DNA of 64,000 nucleotides from Himantopus leucocephalus (GCA_003993805.1 RSEF01000014.1:1923941-1987940); one strand, 5' to 3'; positions 36,043-49,719 are shown, counted from the stretch's first letter. Notes: a model not told the origin generated them from the sequence alone. Program-made: numbers and translations.

Positions 36043-39000
36043 GTAGAAGGGAATATAAATCACAACAGCAACTTGAAGGGTCCTTCTTAATAACACAATG
36101 TATGTTTATCTCCAAGAAAAGAAGGCCCAGCAACTCGCAAACACCACAAAATTCCCACACACCATGGCATTGTCTGTGGCTCTTCGGAAGGCAAAACGTG
36201 CTCGAACAGACGAATATTAACAGCAGAGACCCGCATGCTTAGAGAGAGGACAGCTCAGCACACTATTTCTCCCGAGGCAGTACAAAGTACTGTTCCTTAT
36301 AATTGCGAGCATGAGATTTCAAAACATTTCTATTGCCTTGATGAGTCGTGTTGCAAACTGGCAGCATACCAAACACTGGCTTAGGCTGGGTGGCACAATA
36401 CGTAAAGTCCTTAAATCTCGATGCACACGTCTCTCCACCCTTAGAAGATGGTGGCTTTGATAAAGGCATAGAGCTGGGAAGCACAGGAGTTCATTTACAG
36501 AATGCTTTTAGGGTGCGGCAGTTCTGCTCTTTTCAGTGTATAAATCTTTCCCTTTTTTCCCCCTCTCTCTCTTCTGATTTTTCAAGGTTATTATCTCAAT
36601 GCTTTTTCCTTGGTACCAATTCCTCTGAACTTGAGTTCACAATGACTCACAGCAGGGAGGCACAGAGAGCGCTACCACCAGAAGCCTCCTCCCTGGAGAG
36701 GCTTCACAATGCTGCCTATTATTTAGTAACTTGAAACGCTGGCTTAATGGCACACATCTCTTAAACATCCCTTCCTTTCGTTTGGTCACCCCAGGGACCC
36801 GAGCCACGGAGATGGATCTCCGCTCTCTCCATCCCGCCCTCCCCGCTGGCAAGGTGCATGAAAGCGGGGGGCTGCCAGTCTCCAGACTGCAGCTGTGACT
36901 CCCGGCGCTGGTGTTCAGCACATTGACGTGGTGGGCTCCAAAGCGCCGTTCAGTCCTGTGTTCACCCACCAGTGAAAGCCCTGAAAATGGTTAGCAAAAC
37001 CAAGCATATCTTAGGGGAGTACTAAATTTGGGGGTGTTTTCCTGCTTTGACTGTGCTGGGATTGGGGTTAAAAGCTCCTCTGCTGATGCTGAGTAGAAGA
37101 CCTCCTTAGCAGAAGGTGACTCTCACAGTCAGCCATCCCTCCTCGGACTCCCACACAGGATTTATTCAGCAGAAGAGGCTCGATACTAGGGCTATACAAA
37201 CATAAAGTTCTGGAAGGAAATGGACTCCCCCGGTCTCATTAGTGATGAGTACAGACCATTCTGCCTCCACGTGGGCTGCAGCCCCGCAAGCTCGAAGACA
37301 GAGTCTTGCAGGCTGACAAGAGGGCACAGGGCCATTACGCGGTATCGGCAAGCCCTCAAACCAGTCATTTAGGTCTGGCTGTGTTATCTATTGGTCCTTC
37401 GCAATTTCTCTCCTCCAAAAACCATGGCAGGTGAAATCCAATACCATGCAGTGACTCACGAATAGCTATTCATTTTCAAGAAATCTTTCACCTGAATCTT
37501 TTGTCAGAAGCTTCTAAGGAAAACACAGGGCGATAGGAAGTGTAGGTGAAGTGACAAGTTGAACTGATTGCACACAACAAACAAAGCGTCTGGGGCTTCG
37601 GTATGCCATAGCTTTGTTTGGATGAAGAGGCTAACGATGCGAGCCTAGCAGTGGCTCAGGATTACAGCCTACTGCTCAGTTCTATTAAATCCACCACGTG
37701 GTGCTGAGCGTGCCTCCGTGCCTCTCAGACGTTTTTTTCCCTTGACACATTTGCTTCTGTGTTATGCGTTTGCACGAGAAGGTCCTCAGAAGAAGGCCTG
37801 GCCTCTTCCATAGAACCCTCTGTCTCTGTTCTGGCCTTAGCACCATAATCCCTTGTTGGCATATCTAGTAATTGTCTTAATGTGTACACAATTAGTAGTA
37901 GTGGTAGTTACAATAATAGAAATAATTATGGGGTTTACAGTCTTGTGGCCCATATAGCAATCTGTTGCAGTTCAGACATTAGTCACATTAAGTCCAAGAT
38001 CATGATGGTAACGTTCAGCCCCTGAGAGGACGGGACACAGGGCGCTGGTTGACTGCTTGCAGCAAAAACTGTTGTTTACAAGCTACTGTAGAGATGGCAG
38101 CACTGCGCTATTAAAAACATATTAAATTAACTGAATTCAAACAACCAGCCACAACAGCAAAAAGAAGAAAGCCTGTCTCTTCCAGGACGGTATCTAGCCG
38201 CCTTTGACAGTCAGCATCCAAAGACGAATGCTCCTCATGAACTGCGGCACGCACACAGAGATGGGTCAGGTTCTACTCTTGCTTCCTCTGTAACCTTCAT
38301 GGGATGCGACAAGTGGAAGTGTAGAAAATGGGGAGTTTTCCCCTCCTCCCCGCTCCAGCTTTAGCAGTCTAAGAATAGCACAGATTAGAAACACCGATTT
38401 CCATCCTGCATTGCTCCCCGGAAGGATAATCGCCTGCAGAACATGTCAGTTGGACGTGCATCTTTCCAAAATGACAGAGGAAGATGAGCCATGTGCAGGC
38501 TGGAACAGGCTCCCCTTTCCCTTCCTTCCACCCCACCACACACCAACCACGCTCCTGTGGGTCCATGGACACCGCAAGCCCAGGAGCTCTGAGACCCGTC
38601 GGGGCTCAGGACGTAGGCTCTGAGCCGAACAAATCCCAGAAAGGGTGCAGCAGTTTGGCAAAACTCCAAGTCAAGACACCATAGTATTGAAAAACCTATG
38701 CAAGACAACAACTGCCCTGTGAGGGGGTTAAGGTCTCATTGTGGAACTTCCTCCCTCGTGCCACGGAGAAGTTATCTTTTTCTTAGCGTGAAATCTGCCA
38801 TTTTTGTGTGATCACACGATAGTAGGACAGGGAGCTTTATCCACAACAGCAGAAATTCCACGCCTGGCCACATCGGAGAGGAGAGGAACACGTGCCCCGG
38901 CACAGCAACACCAGCGGTCTGCTGGCAAAAGGCCGCCGGGTTCGGCATAATACCAATGAACAGAGGGTGGAGAAAGAATATACTCCTGTCCCCAAGGACA

Positions 39001-40095
39001 CCATGTCAGAAAGGCTTCAGAGCGAAAGGGCTGAGCACGCCCACAAGCTGCTGAATGATATCCCCCGTCCCCGGTCTTCAGCTCCTTTGGGCACTGGTGT
39101 GACATCCCGTCCGGCTGCTGTGCACGAGGAGAAAGGCTGAGGAGGCATCTCCCCCTTCCTGCCGTAAGACTCACCCTGAGACGGTGCCACAGCCCTGAGC
39201 TGGCCGGAGCGTGCTCGCGTCTCTTCTGCCCCGCGGAATCCCCGGGCTAGCTGCGGTGTGGGACAGGCACCGCTCCCCCAGGCACCGGGCTGGGCCTGGC
39301 ACACGAATATTTCGTAGAAGAATACAGACTTTCCAAAAATGATTGCCACCTTTCGGCCATCCACGCCCAAGCACTGCTGCAACACGAGCAAGAGCCTTGC
39401 GTTCAGGGTCTTGCTTTTCACTCTCAGACCGACCCAGACAGTATTTAAAACACACAGTCTTATTATGAAGTATTAATACAACAGATCTGAAGGGTATTTA
39501 TCGACTGCTGCTGTCAAGAAACATTTTGGAATAGTTACGTGACCCGCACTAGATCCTACGCTAAGGTAACGTTTCCCAGAAGTTTATTTGTATTTCAGAG
39601 AAGAACACACTGACCGTGTTCACGCTTTCCAATATTTCTTCCAGACACAAGGGATTATTTACCCATGCTTGCATGCAAATAGCTCATCTAATTCATTTTG
39701 TTCCTTTAAAATGCTGTTTAAATAAAGCTTTTCAGGGAAACAGAGCCTGTTTCAATTTATCTTAGCTGAAACTAGGACTATAAATCTCCTCAGTTTCCTT
39801 TATTGATCTTAGACAAAATTACAAATATAAATTACAGCTGCTGCAAATTAAATGTTCTAATGACTGTGTTTGAAAGCAAATGCAATAGCGTCAATAACAC
39901 ATTAGATAAGACACAGCAAGAACTGCATAAAGCTCCCATTCACTGGTGAAATCAAAAAGATTTCTGTGGAAACTCACGGCCAGGGGGTTCCGTCTCCTAC
40001 AACCAGATTTCTGTCATCTCTCTGATTAATTTATAAAATTAACTACGCTGGATCTACAGGACTCGCAGATGGTTTAATGCACCCACCAAGACAAC
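36043..40095. other. non-coding stretch, no gene seen
   Basis: No gene or repeat is recognised. 38880-39300 is moderately GC-rich with overlapping frames on both strands that match nothing I know. Confidence 0.45.
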
Positions 40096-40293
40096 TCAAG
40101 TTTTCAATTGATTTGTTCGACACCATTGTTGCAGGGCCCAACAGCCACTAGAAGAGTTGCTCTTGGAAGTCTTGCAAATGCACCATAAATGGCAAAGCTT
40201 TGGCTGAAACTGTTTTGACTGACTTTAGGAAACCAGAAAGACTTTGAACACTGGACCAAGGCAGGAATCCAATACTGGCACGTGGTGCTGAAT
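40096..40293 (+). repeat. unclassified repeat, copy 1 of a local pair
   Basis: It aligns with 41050-41242 over almost its full length. Shared strings include 'gacaccattg', 'gttgctctt', 'gaagtcttgc', 'gcaccataaatggcaaagct' and 'ctggacca'. Small insertions and deletions and scattered substitutions suggest an old duplication or two copies of one interspersed repeat. I cannot assign a family. The orientation shown is arbitrary. Confidence 0.8.
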
Positions 40294-41049
40294 CACCATA
40301 TTGAAGAGGCAATACATATTCCATACAGCCCACACTGAAATATATAAATATACATAAATATATCTCCAGATTAACTGTCCCATCAGTTTTCTTCATTCTT
40401 GATCTCCCTGGAAACTCTGGCCACAGGGTCATGCTCTACAAGGGCAAATATCAAGTGATGCTGCTTCAGGTACGATACATTTCTTATGAAGAAGCTTCTA
40501 TTTCACAAAGCAGCATAATCATCACTTTTCTACACCGCTGACACTTAGACCCTTATGCACAAAAGTATCTGTTTACCAGGTCATGAAATTGCAAGTATAA
40601 TAGCAGTGACTTTGCTGCACTTGATAAAACCGTACAACATGTCATATTGCTGCCTACTGAGCTTTAAAAAACCCTGACACTGGAGAGGAGACAACATTCT
40701 TGTTACCATCACAGTATTTCAAAATACCTGCTTTTCTGCTTGTGATCTGTGGATACGCATTTTTCCCTCACTCCAGCTCTGCCACGCCTTTCTGGTACAG
40801 ACAACACTGCAAATACCCAGAAAATATGATTCCTTTTATGGTTTCTTAAGTTTTATATGCTCACAAAGCCCCTCTGAATATGCATAACCGTGCGTCATCA
40901 AGGTATTACCATTCCTACAAATTTTATGAAATAGGCACCTCAGTAACAAGACAAATGAGCTCTCCGTTTACCTGGAGATAAACGCAGGACACGGGGACTG
41001 GAAATCCTGTTGTCTTTGTGGCTCACAGAACTAATTGCTTCTAAGCAGA

Positions 41050-41242
41050 ACTCAGTTGGTTTGACAGACACCATTGTCTCAGGGCCAAACAGCCGCTGAC
41101 AGCGTTGCTCTTGAAGTCTTGCTTATAAATGCACCATAAATGGCAAAGCTTTGGTTGAAACCGTATCGACTCTTTGGAAAGGGGCAAGATTTTGCACGCT
41201 GGACCAGGGCTGGAATCCCACACTGGCATGTGGGGCGGAATC
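41050..41242 (+). repeat. unclassified repeat, copy 2 of a local pair
   Basis: This is the partner of 40096-40293, in the same orientation and about 950 bp away. An antisense frame shares a run of residues between copies (NQSFAIYGAF here, SQSFAIYGAF in copy 1). Both copies carry a stop just upstream in that frame and copy 2 has another downstream. An intact coding function is therefore unlikely. Confidence 0.8.
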
Positions 41243-44200
41243 AGAGGGGCACATCTGACAGATCCTCCCAGCCGCTGCGTTGTCCCACAGACATACGGTA
41301 CTCCTCTTCCGTGCTTACAACAGGCAGTAGACCTCGAACGTCTTCCCTCATCACATAACCTAGCAAGCAAGAAAACAGCTGGAGCAGCAGTCTTTGATCT
41401 GCTGCTTCTTCCCTGGTGTCCGCCGTGCTGCTGGTGAGGAGTGACCTCCACAGACACCTGGTACCGCTGGCACCTCTATGTTTTTGGAGGAAGAAGCTGG
41501 ATTTTTTTCTCAAAATAAAAGCACTCAGTCAAGTTCCCCAAATCCTCGTGATGATTCAGGCAGCATTTGCTGTTTCGATAGTGAAATTAGTGGGTGTTCC
41601 CGTCATATTCCAAGCCTCAGTAGGGCTGGTAGACCTGCCTCTCCGAGGCGCGAGCACGGGGGCGTCTCTGGGGGGGCGTGGATGGCCTCTGGTCGGGGAT
41701 AGCGTTAATGTAAACTAGCCACCGACATTCTGCTTTATCCTTCACTGTACATCAGTTTGTGCAATTTCATTCATGATTTACTTTGACCTTTAGCTGTCTT
41801 TGATATTTTCTGGTACCAAAACTTGACACTTAGTAAAGGAAATTTCAAGAAAACATCAGCCAGCAAGCTAAATATCTGCACAGAAAAGGCAGATTTCATG
41901 GTGAACTGACCAAAATTACTGCCTTGCTGTGAGAGCCTAGAAAGATCCCCCCTACTTCACCTGTAAGTCGCCCAAAGCAGGATGTCCTTCTGCCTTAACA
42001 CCGCAGTCTTATACTCATTCTTTCTCAAAACACCCAAGTCTTTTACTCAGCTCTTCTGGGTAATAGTGCTCTAAAGATCTGTCTTTGGGAAGACTTTTCT
42101 CCTCTTCATTAACGTTACTTAGCCCAAGCTGCTCTGCATGTATGCATTCATGCACGTACAAATTTCAGTGAGTATCTTCCATGGGAATATTCTGCAAAAA
42201 TCATCTGCTGGATGCAAAAGTTCCGCTCAGAGAATTATTAACACCCAACAGTAAATGCTGTAATCTTAGTGTTAAGTGGCAAAGAGGCAATTGCAAAGAT
42301 CAGGTTAAATACCTTTCACAATGCCTACAAGCTATAAGGCTTGAAACGTTTGCTCTTGGAACGGTAACTCGGCAGCACGGCGTCTGGGTAGAGCGGAGAG
42401 AACCGATCCCTTCGCGGGCCTGACCCTCTTCTGCAGTTATTTGCAGAAGGGAAAAGCAAAGCTTCCGTGTTCAAAACTCTCATGGAGCTTTGTGGGCAAA
42501 AGAAACATGAAAATCTCTTTGATCATGTTTAAATATTTCAGAGAGGTGACCAGACTCTGGAAGTTTAATTACCTTAAGCCATGAGAGGGCAGAGAATGAG
42601 GGCAACCAGAAAGAGAAGGAAAAGGAGAGAAAAATGAACTTTTTCCAGGACAACGGGATGTTACTATTTATGAACCTGCAAGAGAATTAGAGCTGAAATA
42701 ATAAGACAGAAAAAGAGATTTTAATTAATGATGGTAATTCTTACGAAAGGAAGCAGATTGCCAGCCCTGGAAACTGCCAGTTCCTTTTATCCACAACGTA
42801 CGTACAACCTCAATGAGACTATTGCAAAGATTCCTAGCACAGGGCATGACGCTGAGCTGAGAAGTCCAACATCTGACTGGTCATACGTCTTGGCTTTCGC
42901 TGCGGCTGAGCTTTGCAATGTGAATAGCTGTTCACTAAATCAATTCCTTGGTACAAGCAGATCCTTTGGCAACTGATCTCTAATGACTTGAATCAGCTTA
43001 TAGTGGTGACCAAGAACCAGAAAACCCACAGAAATAAATGTAGGGTCCTTAAATATAGGTTCAAATGACCACTGCATCCGTGTCCCAACCTGAGGAAGTC
43101 ACAGTAAATGGATTATCAGTTCCCTCCTGTACTTAAGTAACCCTTGAAAAAATTAAAAAAAAAAAAGAAATAAAGAAAAAAGTAACCTTTCATTCAGATC
43201 GTGCCATCAGAATTTGTTCCTGAGCTGGAAGGTGAGGGGGAGGGATTGTATTTTTAGTTGTTAACAAAATTCCGGAGTAATGAAAGGTTAACAGAAGCCT
43301 TTCACAATCTCCCTTTACGTCCTGTTTTCCATGCCTTTGCAGCTGGATGGAGAATTCCGGCTCCCAGGAGTGCTGAGCAGACCAGCAGATCCGGGGTACA
43401 GGGCCTCTGGTGGAAGGCAAGCTAATCTGGCTGGTCCCTGAAAGTTTAATTTCTAATTCCTGTTGGCTAACGCACGCAGCTGCCATAAGCTAAATCTGAA
43501 AAGTAACACCTTGCTGCCGCTCTCGGAACCTCTGGTGGCAGGGAAAGCAGCGATCGTCGCTACTTGAGCCCGATAGGAAATAGATTAAGTCACATGTATC
43601 AACTTCATTTTAACACGCGTATTTCTATTACCTGGGTCAGAGAGTCCGTGCAGTCACTCTCCAAAACCCGCTGCTATTAATTCAGCAATTATACCTTTAT
43701 GGTGGCAGGGAATCCTCGATGTTTAAACTGGCACTGGAAAGCTGTAATTCTGAATGGGACATGACATGAATTACTGGATTGCTGTAATTTTTCAGCTTTT
43801 CATGCATTTTCACTGCATATATTAAAAATACAGCAAGTAATTCACTTTTAATTATGCAAATTCCGAGACAGTGAGACAAGAGATGGATGAGTTTTTAAAT
43901 GCCTGCTCGCCTGGCCACCTGGGGTTAGAACAGAAAATCCACCAGCTAATCAGGTAACCTGGCCCACCACGCTCCTGCGCGCCTGGGCGTACACAAAATT
44001 GCCACGACATTAGCATTCAGCACCACCACAAGAGCACAGAGTACAGGAAAGAAACTGCCAAGCAGAGGGGAGGCTGGGAAAAGGCAGATCTTCTCCACCT
44101 GCCTTCCCCACCTCTTCAGGTGTTCAAGGAGAGCTGATACATAGCGGTCCTCACGTCTGACATCGACCAAGCCCTCAGAGCCTTTCAGGTATCTGTATGC

Positions 44201-45741
44201 TTTATAATTTGGCAATTACCTTCCTGACATCAGGGCTCGGTTTTACTGGGACATCAGTATCCTCAGCTACTATTTCTCAAGGAAAGGAAAAATTTGCCCA
44301 ATAGAGGTATTACAAATAACTTTTAACTAGAATATTCGAATCAGGACCATAGCACGCATCAGCTTCCACGTTCTGCAGCTCCACTGTCCCTTAGCAAAGT
44401 CTATGGCTGCAACTGGCTTTCACACGCGTGTGTCCGTGCACAAGTCAGTGAGTTCGCTGTGAAGAAGAAAGAAGCCACACTGCTCTCAAAGACATTGTTG
44501 TTAAACTGTAAGATAGCAAGCGCAAGTAATGATGGCTTGTTAAAAGTCCAGTGGCTGTATCTAATAGTTGCAGTGTTCAGTGCGGTAATTACAGAGGCGA
44601 GAGATTGCTGAACATGTGTAAAAAAAGGAAATAATTGGGGTAGCAGTAATGCAAAAGCTTCTCCAAGCCTAGAGCAATTGTTATGTTGCCCTCCTACTGA
44701 TGTGCTACTTATCCAGGATACAGTGGTTGGAAACTAGCTCTCTTTAACGAATGTTAAGTTTCGGTATTTTCTATCCAGGAACCCCACGGCTTCACATCCA
44801 GTACGTCAACAGTTTAGGACACAGACGTAAAACTACTCACTCAAACACCTTATCGCCTTGCCCTGCAAGGACACATCTGCGCCTCTTTTCCTTGGAAGCC
44901 TGGGAAAACTTTCAAGCAAGCAAATTAGCAATGCAAATCTCCAGCGACCTACTGAAAAGAGGGTGCTAAAGAAGGTGCTCGCAAGGCACTGCTGTGCTGA
45001 CTCCTTCACATTAGTATTTTCAAACCGGGTGGAAACTTTTCATTTTCTCTAATCTCTTCATCCTCCGTTCCCTACCCAGAAGTGCCTCACTGCCCGTCTC
45101 AGTCTTGCCTCGCTAAAGGTGATTTCTTGCAGCTTCCTCAGCAGCTGTTCTGTGCGCCGGAGTCTTTTAGTGCTCTGCCGAGTGCCCACTGTGCACCATT
45201 TCAACAGAAGAAGTCCTCCTGAAGAGTACTGCGTGGTTGGAGTGTTTTTTCTGTCACGTCCTTGGCCTTGCTATTACAAATCTCACTCCAGTATAGTATC
45301 AGCCCTGAAACCCTGGAATTCAGCCATATTCTCAAGTTTTTTGAATCTCACAGCTGCGCTTTGCCATACCTGCTGATGACCGCCTTTGTGAGTCCGGCCA
45401 GAACCGAGCACTACCTTCCCCTTGCGGCTTCTCTGGAAACCTTAGTCATGCATTAGTCATTTGCTGTCTCAATCACTGCTACTTCTTTTAAAATTGGGTT
45501 AAATTCCTGCTCTTCACAGAGCAAAGCACAGAATTAGCTCATTTACCTGTTTATCTGTTTTAGGTTTACAAAGCCGTGTCTTTTGGGGCAGGGGGAAGTC
45601 ACCATTTCAGTCACTAACCAGCACGGATCCCCACCTTGTTCCCTAATTCCGCTCACAAGCCCCTGAGAGATTTCTCTCAAGCTCACCATGGAACACTTCT
45701 GGCTTGACCTGACAAAACATCTGAACACACCATTTCTCACC
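41243..45741. other. non-coding stretch, no gene seen
   Basis: No recognised gene. 43660-43870 is AT-rich, contains an octamer ATGCAAAT at 43854-43861 and may be a conserved element. A perfect 12-bp alternating palindrome CACACGCGTGTG lies at 44421-44432. Confidence 0.45.
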
Positions 45742-46028
45742 ACTGAAGAAGTCTAAGACCGTGGAGCTAAAGAACTGAGATCCTCCTTTCCTGCTGCAAT
45801 AGGACAGGTAGCTCTTGCTTGGCCTGAACGGAAGAGCCTGAACCTCTCTTTCCTTGCTCAAGGAAAAGCGTTCATATTTATAACNACTGAAGAAGTCTAA
45901 GACCGTGGAGCTAAAGAACTGAGATCCTCTTTTCCTGCTGCAGTAGGACAGGTAGCTCTTGCTCGGCGTGAACGGAAGAGCCTGAACCTCTCTTTCCTTG
46001 CTCAAGGAAAAACGTTCATATTTATAAT
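45742..46028 (+). repeat. 143-bp direct duplication split by a single N
   Basis: Copy one is 45742-45884, N is at 45885 and copy two is 45886-46028. Six differences are seen by eye, about 4%, with no indels. The exact join at an N again suggests unmerged overlapping or allelic contigs. The divergence is higher than at the other two joins, so a real tandem duplication is not excluded. The minus-strand frame runs through both copies and should not be trusted as it stands. Confidence 0.8.
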
Positions 46029-49000
46029 CAGAAGGAAATGAAGAGCACAAAAGGAGATGTTGACAGTGTGATTAAGGATTTCTTTTAAACTACAGAATAA
46101 AGCACAATTAATATCTTGGCTTGAGGGAGATTAAAGACTTGTGTGGCTTCTTCCATTCTCCCCTGATATCACCATTACGTAGCAACAGTCTCTTAAAATT
46201 AATTCTGCCATACGCGTCTGCTGCTGGTTCTACCAACCAAAGTGTATAAAGATCAGCTTGTAATGAGAATCAGTTTAACCCCATTTACTTTCTTAATGTC
46301 AGCGGTATCACAGAGATCACTTATAACCTTGCATGTTAAGTAAAGCAGTTAATTGTGCTGCTGTACCAGGTTTAGACATAAAAGGCTGAATTAATAACAG
46401 GTTTAAAGAAAAGGCTTAGAATAGGAGTTCTGAATGCAGAAAAAGGGCTGCTGTGAGTTAATACCAGCTCGTAAATAGAAAGCAAGGCTGATATTTGGTT
46501 AAAAGATGAGACTAATAATGTTTTTTTTATTGATCTGAATGACTTACACATACGATGGGGGATAGAAAATAAACATTTTGTAGAAAACGAGCTAAAGAAG
46601 CACCAAGGCTGCCCCTTTGTTTCAGGTACGGCTCTCCTGAGCAAAGCTGGCTGCCAGAGCAGAAACACCCATTTCTGAGCTTGCCCCAGAGGAATGCCCA
46701 TATAGTCAGCAGAGGCCAAACGGACACTTCACGATGCGTTTCAGCTCGTACGGTGCGGGCACCTGGGGAGCCTGGGGGTATCCAGGGAGCCTGGCTCCAG
46801 CGGTGTATCTCCGCCCAAACATCCAGGTGGGTGAGATGGGGTGGCCTCACACCGCCTTGGCACCGGCTGGGTACGGAGCCAGGGGTTCGAGTGAAAGAAC
46901 AGGACCCGGGTTAGTAGAAGTGTCGGAGGAACTTACGGGTACGATAAGGCAGACAGCACGTTTTGCAGAGGGCTGGAGGGGAACAGGCATGCAGCTCCTC
47001 TTGTTTTCAATGAACGTGAGCAGCCTACCTTCGTTTCTGGAAAAAAAACCCAAAACGTTGTGAGCCTCTTTGCATCTTTAGGCACCTGAATACCTTTTTT
47101 AATACCTTTATTCTTAATGGTCTTAATACCTGCTTAGAACAAGCAGGAGCGTAGGTTGGCAGGGAAAGATTAGAGACTTTCAACTCATAATTCATTTCCC
47201 AGGCTGTTCCCAGGGCACAGCAATTATGCACTCTCCCTTAGCCAGGACGGACTGTAAAGTGACTGTATTGTCCTTAAAGACTAAATTAAAGTAAGCAAAA
47301 AGGTAAGTAAATGTTTTCTACATGACTGCTGCCATTTGGTAAAGAAAACCCCATTGAATGTAAAATGAAAGGTATCCATAGGTACATAAACAACTTTTTC
47401 TTTTTTTTTTCAGTTTTAATGACCCAAGGCATTGTTTAAACAGCAACGCTATTGTAGATTTACTTAGCTGATTTCTTTCTGAGTACACCAGTACCCTGAT
47501 CCTTCTGACAACGAATGCTACAGAAAGCAGCATTAGGCAAGTTACTGTGAAACCAAAGTGTATTTGTGCAGCAATAAAAAAGAAAGAATTGGGACAATAA
47601 TGAGCAACCAAATAGTAACACAGTTATGGGCGCTGCTTTGCAGGAGACAAGTGACTATTCTGAACTCTGAAGTGCCAATGCAATGAATCACAAGAGCCCA
47701 CTAAAATGAGAGCAAACATATAAATTCTTCTTATTTCAGTATGTACAAATACCAAAGCAATTTTGGGTTGTTAACCTCCACAGCTTGAGGACAATATGTT
47801 CATCATTATTGTATAGCACTTCCCTCTTCAGGAATTCTCTGTATATTGGTTTTGATGTTTCACTGAAGCATCGTGTATGCCTGAAAGGAGGCTCAATATC
47901 AGACAGCACTGAGTAGCCCATAAAAAAGTGGAGAATTATTTAAAAAATCAACTAGGAAAGGAAGCAAACTGATACCATACATTATTTGTGACAATGCAGA
48001 TTGTGAAGAGATACTAAAAATATTTGGATTTTTGCTTTTACATGGATTTCATAGCTCCTCCTTTTCCTAAAGAGCTTAACAGTTGTAAGTTTACCTCTTT
48101 CACCTGCACTGCTGTTCCATCTCGATGTGCCCTACCCCCACAGCTACAGCCGCAGCGCTCCGATTCCCACCCCCTCTGCTCCGCTCAGCGTCCCAGCAGG
48201 GACCCCAACCAAGCCTTCCGTCAAAGACACCTCACTGCCACCAGCTGAAGCTCATTCAAAGAGCAGTGAGCAGGTGGCAAGTGTTGGTTTTGGGAAGTTG
48301 GCTCACGTCACTCATGGTAACTGCAGTGAACGTTGCGCTGTCCTCTCTCTCTTGAGCTAGCCAAGCCATCCTTTACTCAGGATTTGAGAAACACCTTGGC
48401 TACTGCAAATTCTGTCGTCCTATACATCACCGAAGGATGACTTTCCTGCTATCACCCCTGCGGAGAAGGTCACAGTCCCAGCGGAAGGCAGAGTAAGGTA
48501 CTTCCATGCTATCCCTGGAGAAGATGTGCCCCGTAAATAAGTCATGCACTACAAAATCACCTTCCAGTTGCGTACATGCGTTGCTGCCATGTTTGCTCTC
48601 TCTGTTTGCAGCCTTCCCCCTGTGATCCTGAACCTCGCTCGTACAGGGCTCACCCCTCGGCACTGCTCACGTGAAGCGTACTGCACGGGTTAAGGTAAAA
48701 GACCAGGCATCGGACAGAGCGCTACACAAACGGCAGGAACCTTCCTCCTCCTAGGAAATGTTTTCCAGGCTTCCTCAAAGTTTGGGGAAATAGGTATATG
48801 ATAATCTGGGTATGGAAATGTAAGCAGCAAAATGTATCTGTCTTTCTAGCCCTGGTAATTACCCAGGGAGAACAGGAAACAAAAAAAAAATGCTTAGAAT
48901 TCTTCCACAGGCAATTGAGTCTTCTAAGAAAGACCCCAAAACTTAAACAGCCACTTCTTTAGTTGGAGGAGGGGAAAGTACCATAAAGCTTAACAAGCAT

Positions 49001-49627
49001 TTTGCTCAGGAAATCACATCTTTCCCCATTTTCCAGCTGACACGTTGCATTGCTAGTCTGTCACAGCACATTACCTTGGTGATGTGATGTAATGCAACAC
49101 TGCTGATGCAACCCGATCTGATGTGTCTGATGTGATACATCAGGTACAATATTTGGGAAGGTTCCTCTGAAAACAACATCCATAGAAGAGACTCTTTCCC
49201 CATCTTTGCCAATTAAAAAAGCCTTCCCAAAGAATCGAATCACCTGGAGATAATTGCTTTTTCACAGGTAATTAGCAAATACAATTAGTTGTGGGAAAGG
49301 TTTGCTTTTCAGCAACTCACAGAAAAAAAATGGGAAAGCAGATGATCATAGCTGACGTATACCTGCCTTCCACAGGACCAGGATAACTCACCTGAGCAGA
49401 TGTTACTCACAGGGCTAGGCTGTGCCACCATCAGGCTGACTTTTTCTCCCCTGTTGACAAGTGAGAATTCAGGTTTTGGAGCTCTGTGGTCTTCATTTAA
49501 GGCCCCGAATTGCAGTTATGCTCTGAGGGAAAATAACAGTAAAGAAATAACTAGAAATAAGTATCAACCTTATGAACTCTTCAGTGCATAAACTGACTGG
49601 CGGTTAAGTTTGCTCATCTCTGCAGTA
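46029..49627. other. AT-rich non-coding stretch, no gene proven
   Basis: No recognised gene. A minus-strand exon-like segment at 49075-49243 is described in the findings. Another minus segment near 47770-47865 has a good acceptor but a weak donor. Confidence 0.45.
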
Positions 49628-49719
49628 GATTAGCAAATAAATACAGATACCGAGATTAGCAAATGTATACAGATACCAAAAATATATACAAATAACGAAT
49701 ATATATAGATACCAAAAAT
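49628..49719 (+). repeat. degenerate AT-rich tandem repeat, about 25-bp unit
   Basis: 'Gattagcaaataaatacagatacc' is followed by a near copy with 'gtatacagatacc'. Two more diverged units follow, ending in 'aataacgaatatat' and 'agatacc'. It is a short local slippage-type array with no coding content. Confidence 0.65.

Noticed and set aside
35765..36046. Plus-strand frame encoding a Ser-Arg-rich run
   Set aside because: It is generated by the GAGCCR hexanucleotide array and continues into gap Ns. Every frame of a 6-bp repeat gives a dipeptide pattern.
43946..44215. Minus-strand 89-codon frame beginning MPNYKAYRYLKGSEG
   Set aside because: It looks protein-like by eye, but the acceptor is weak and there is no homology I can name.
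45643..46050. Minus-strand 135-codon frame with a repeated protein segment
   Set aside because: The internal repeat is the duplication across the N at 45885, probably an assembly artefact.
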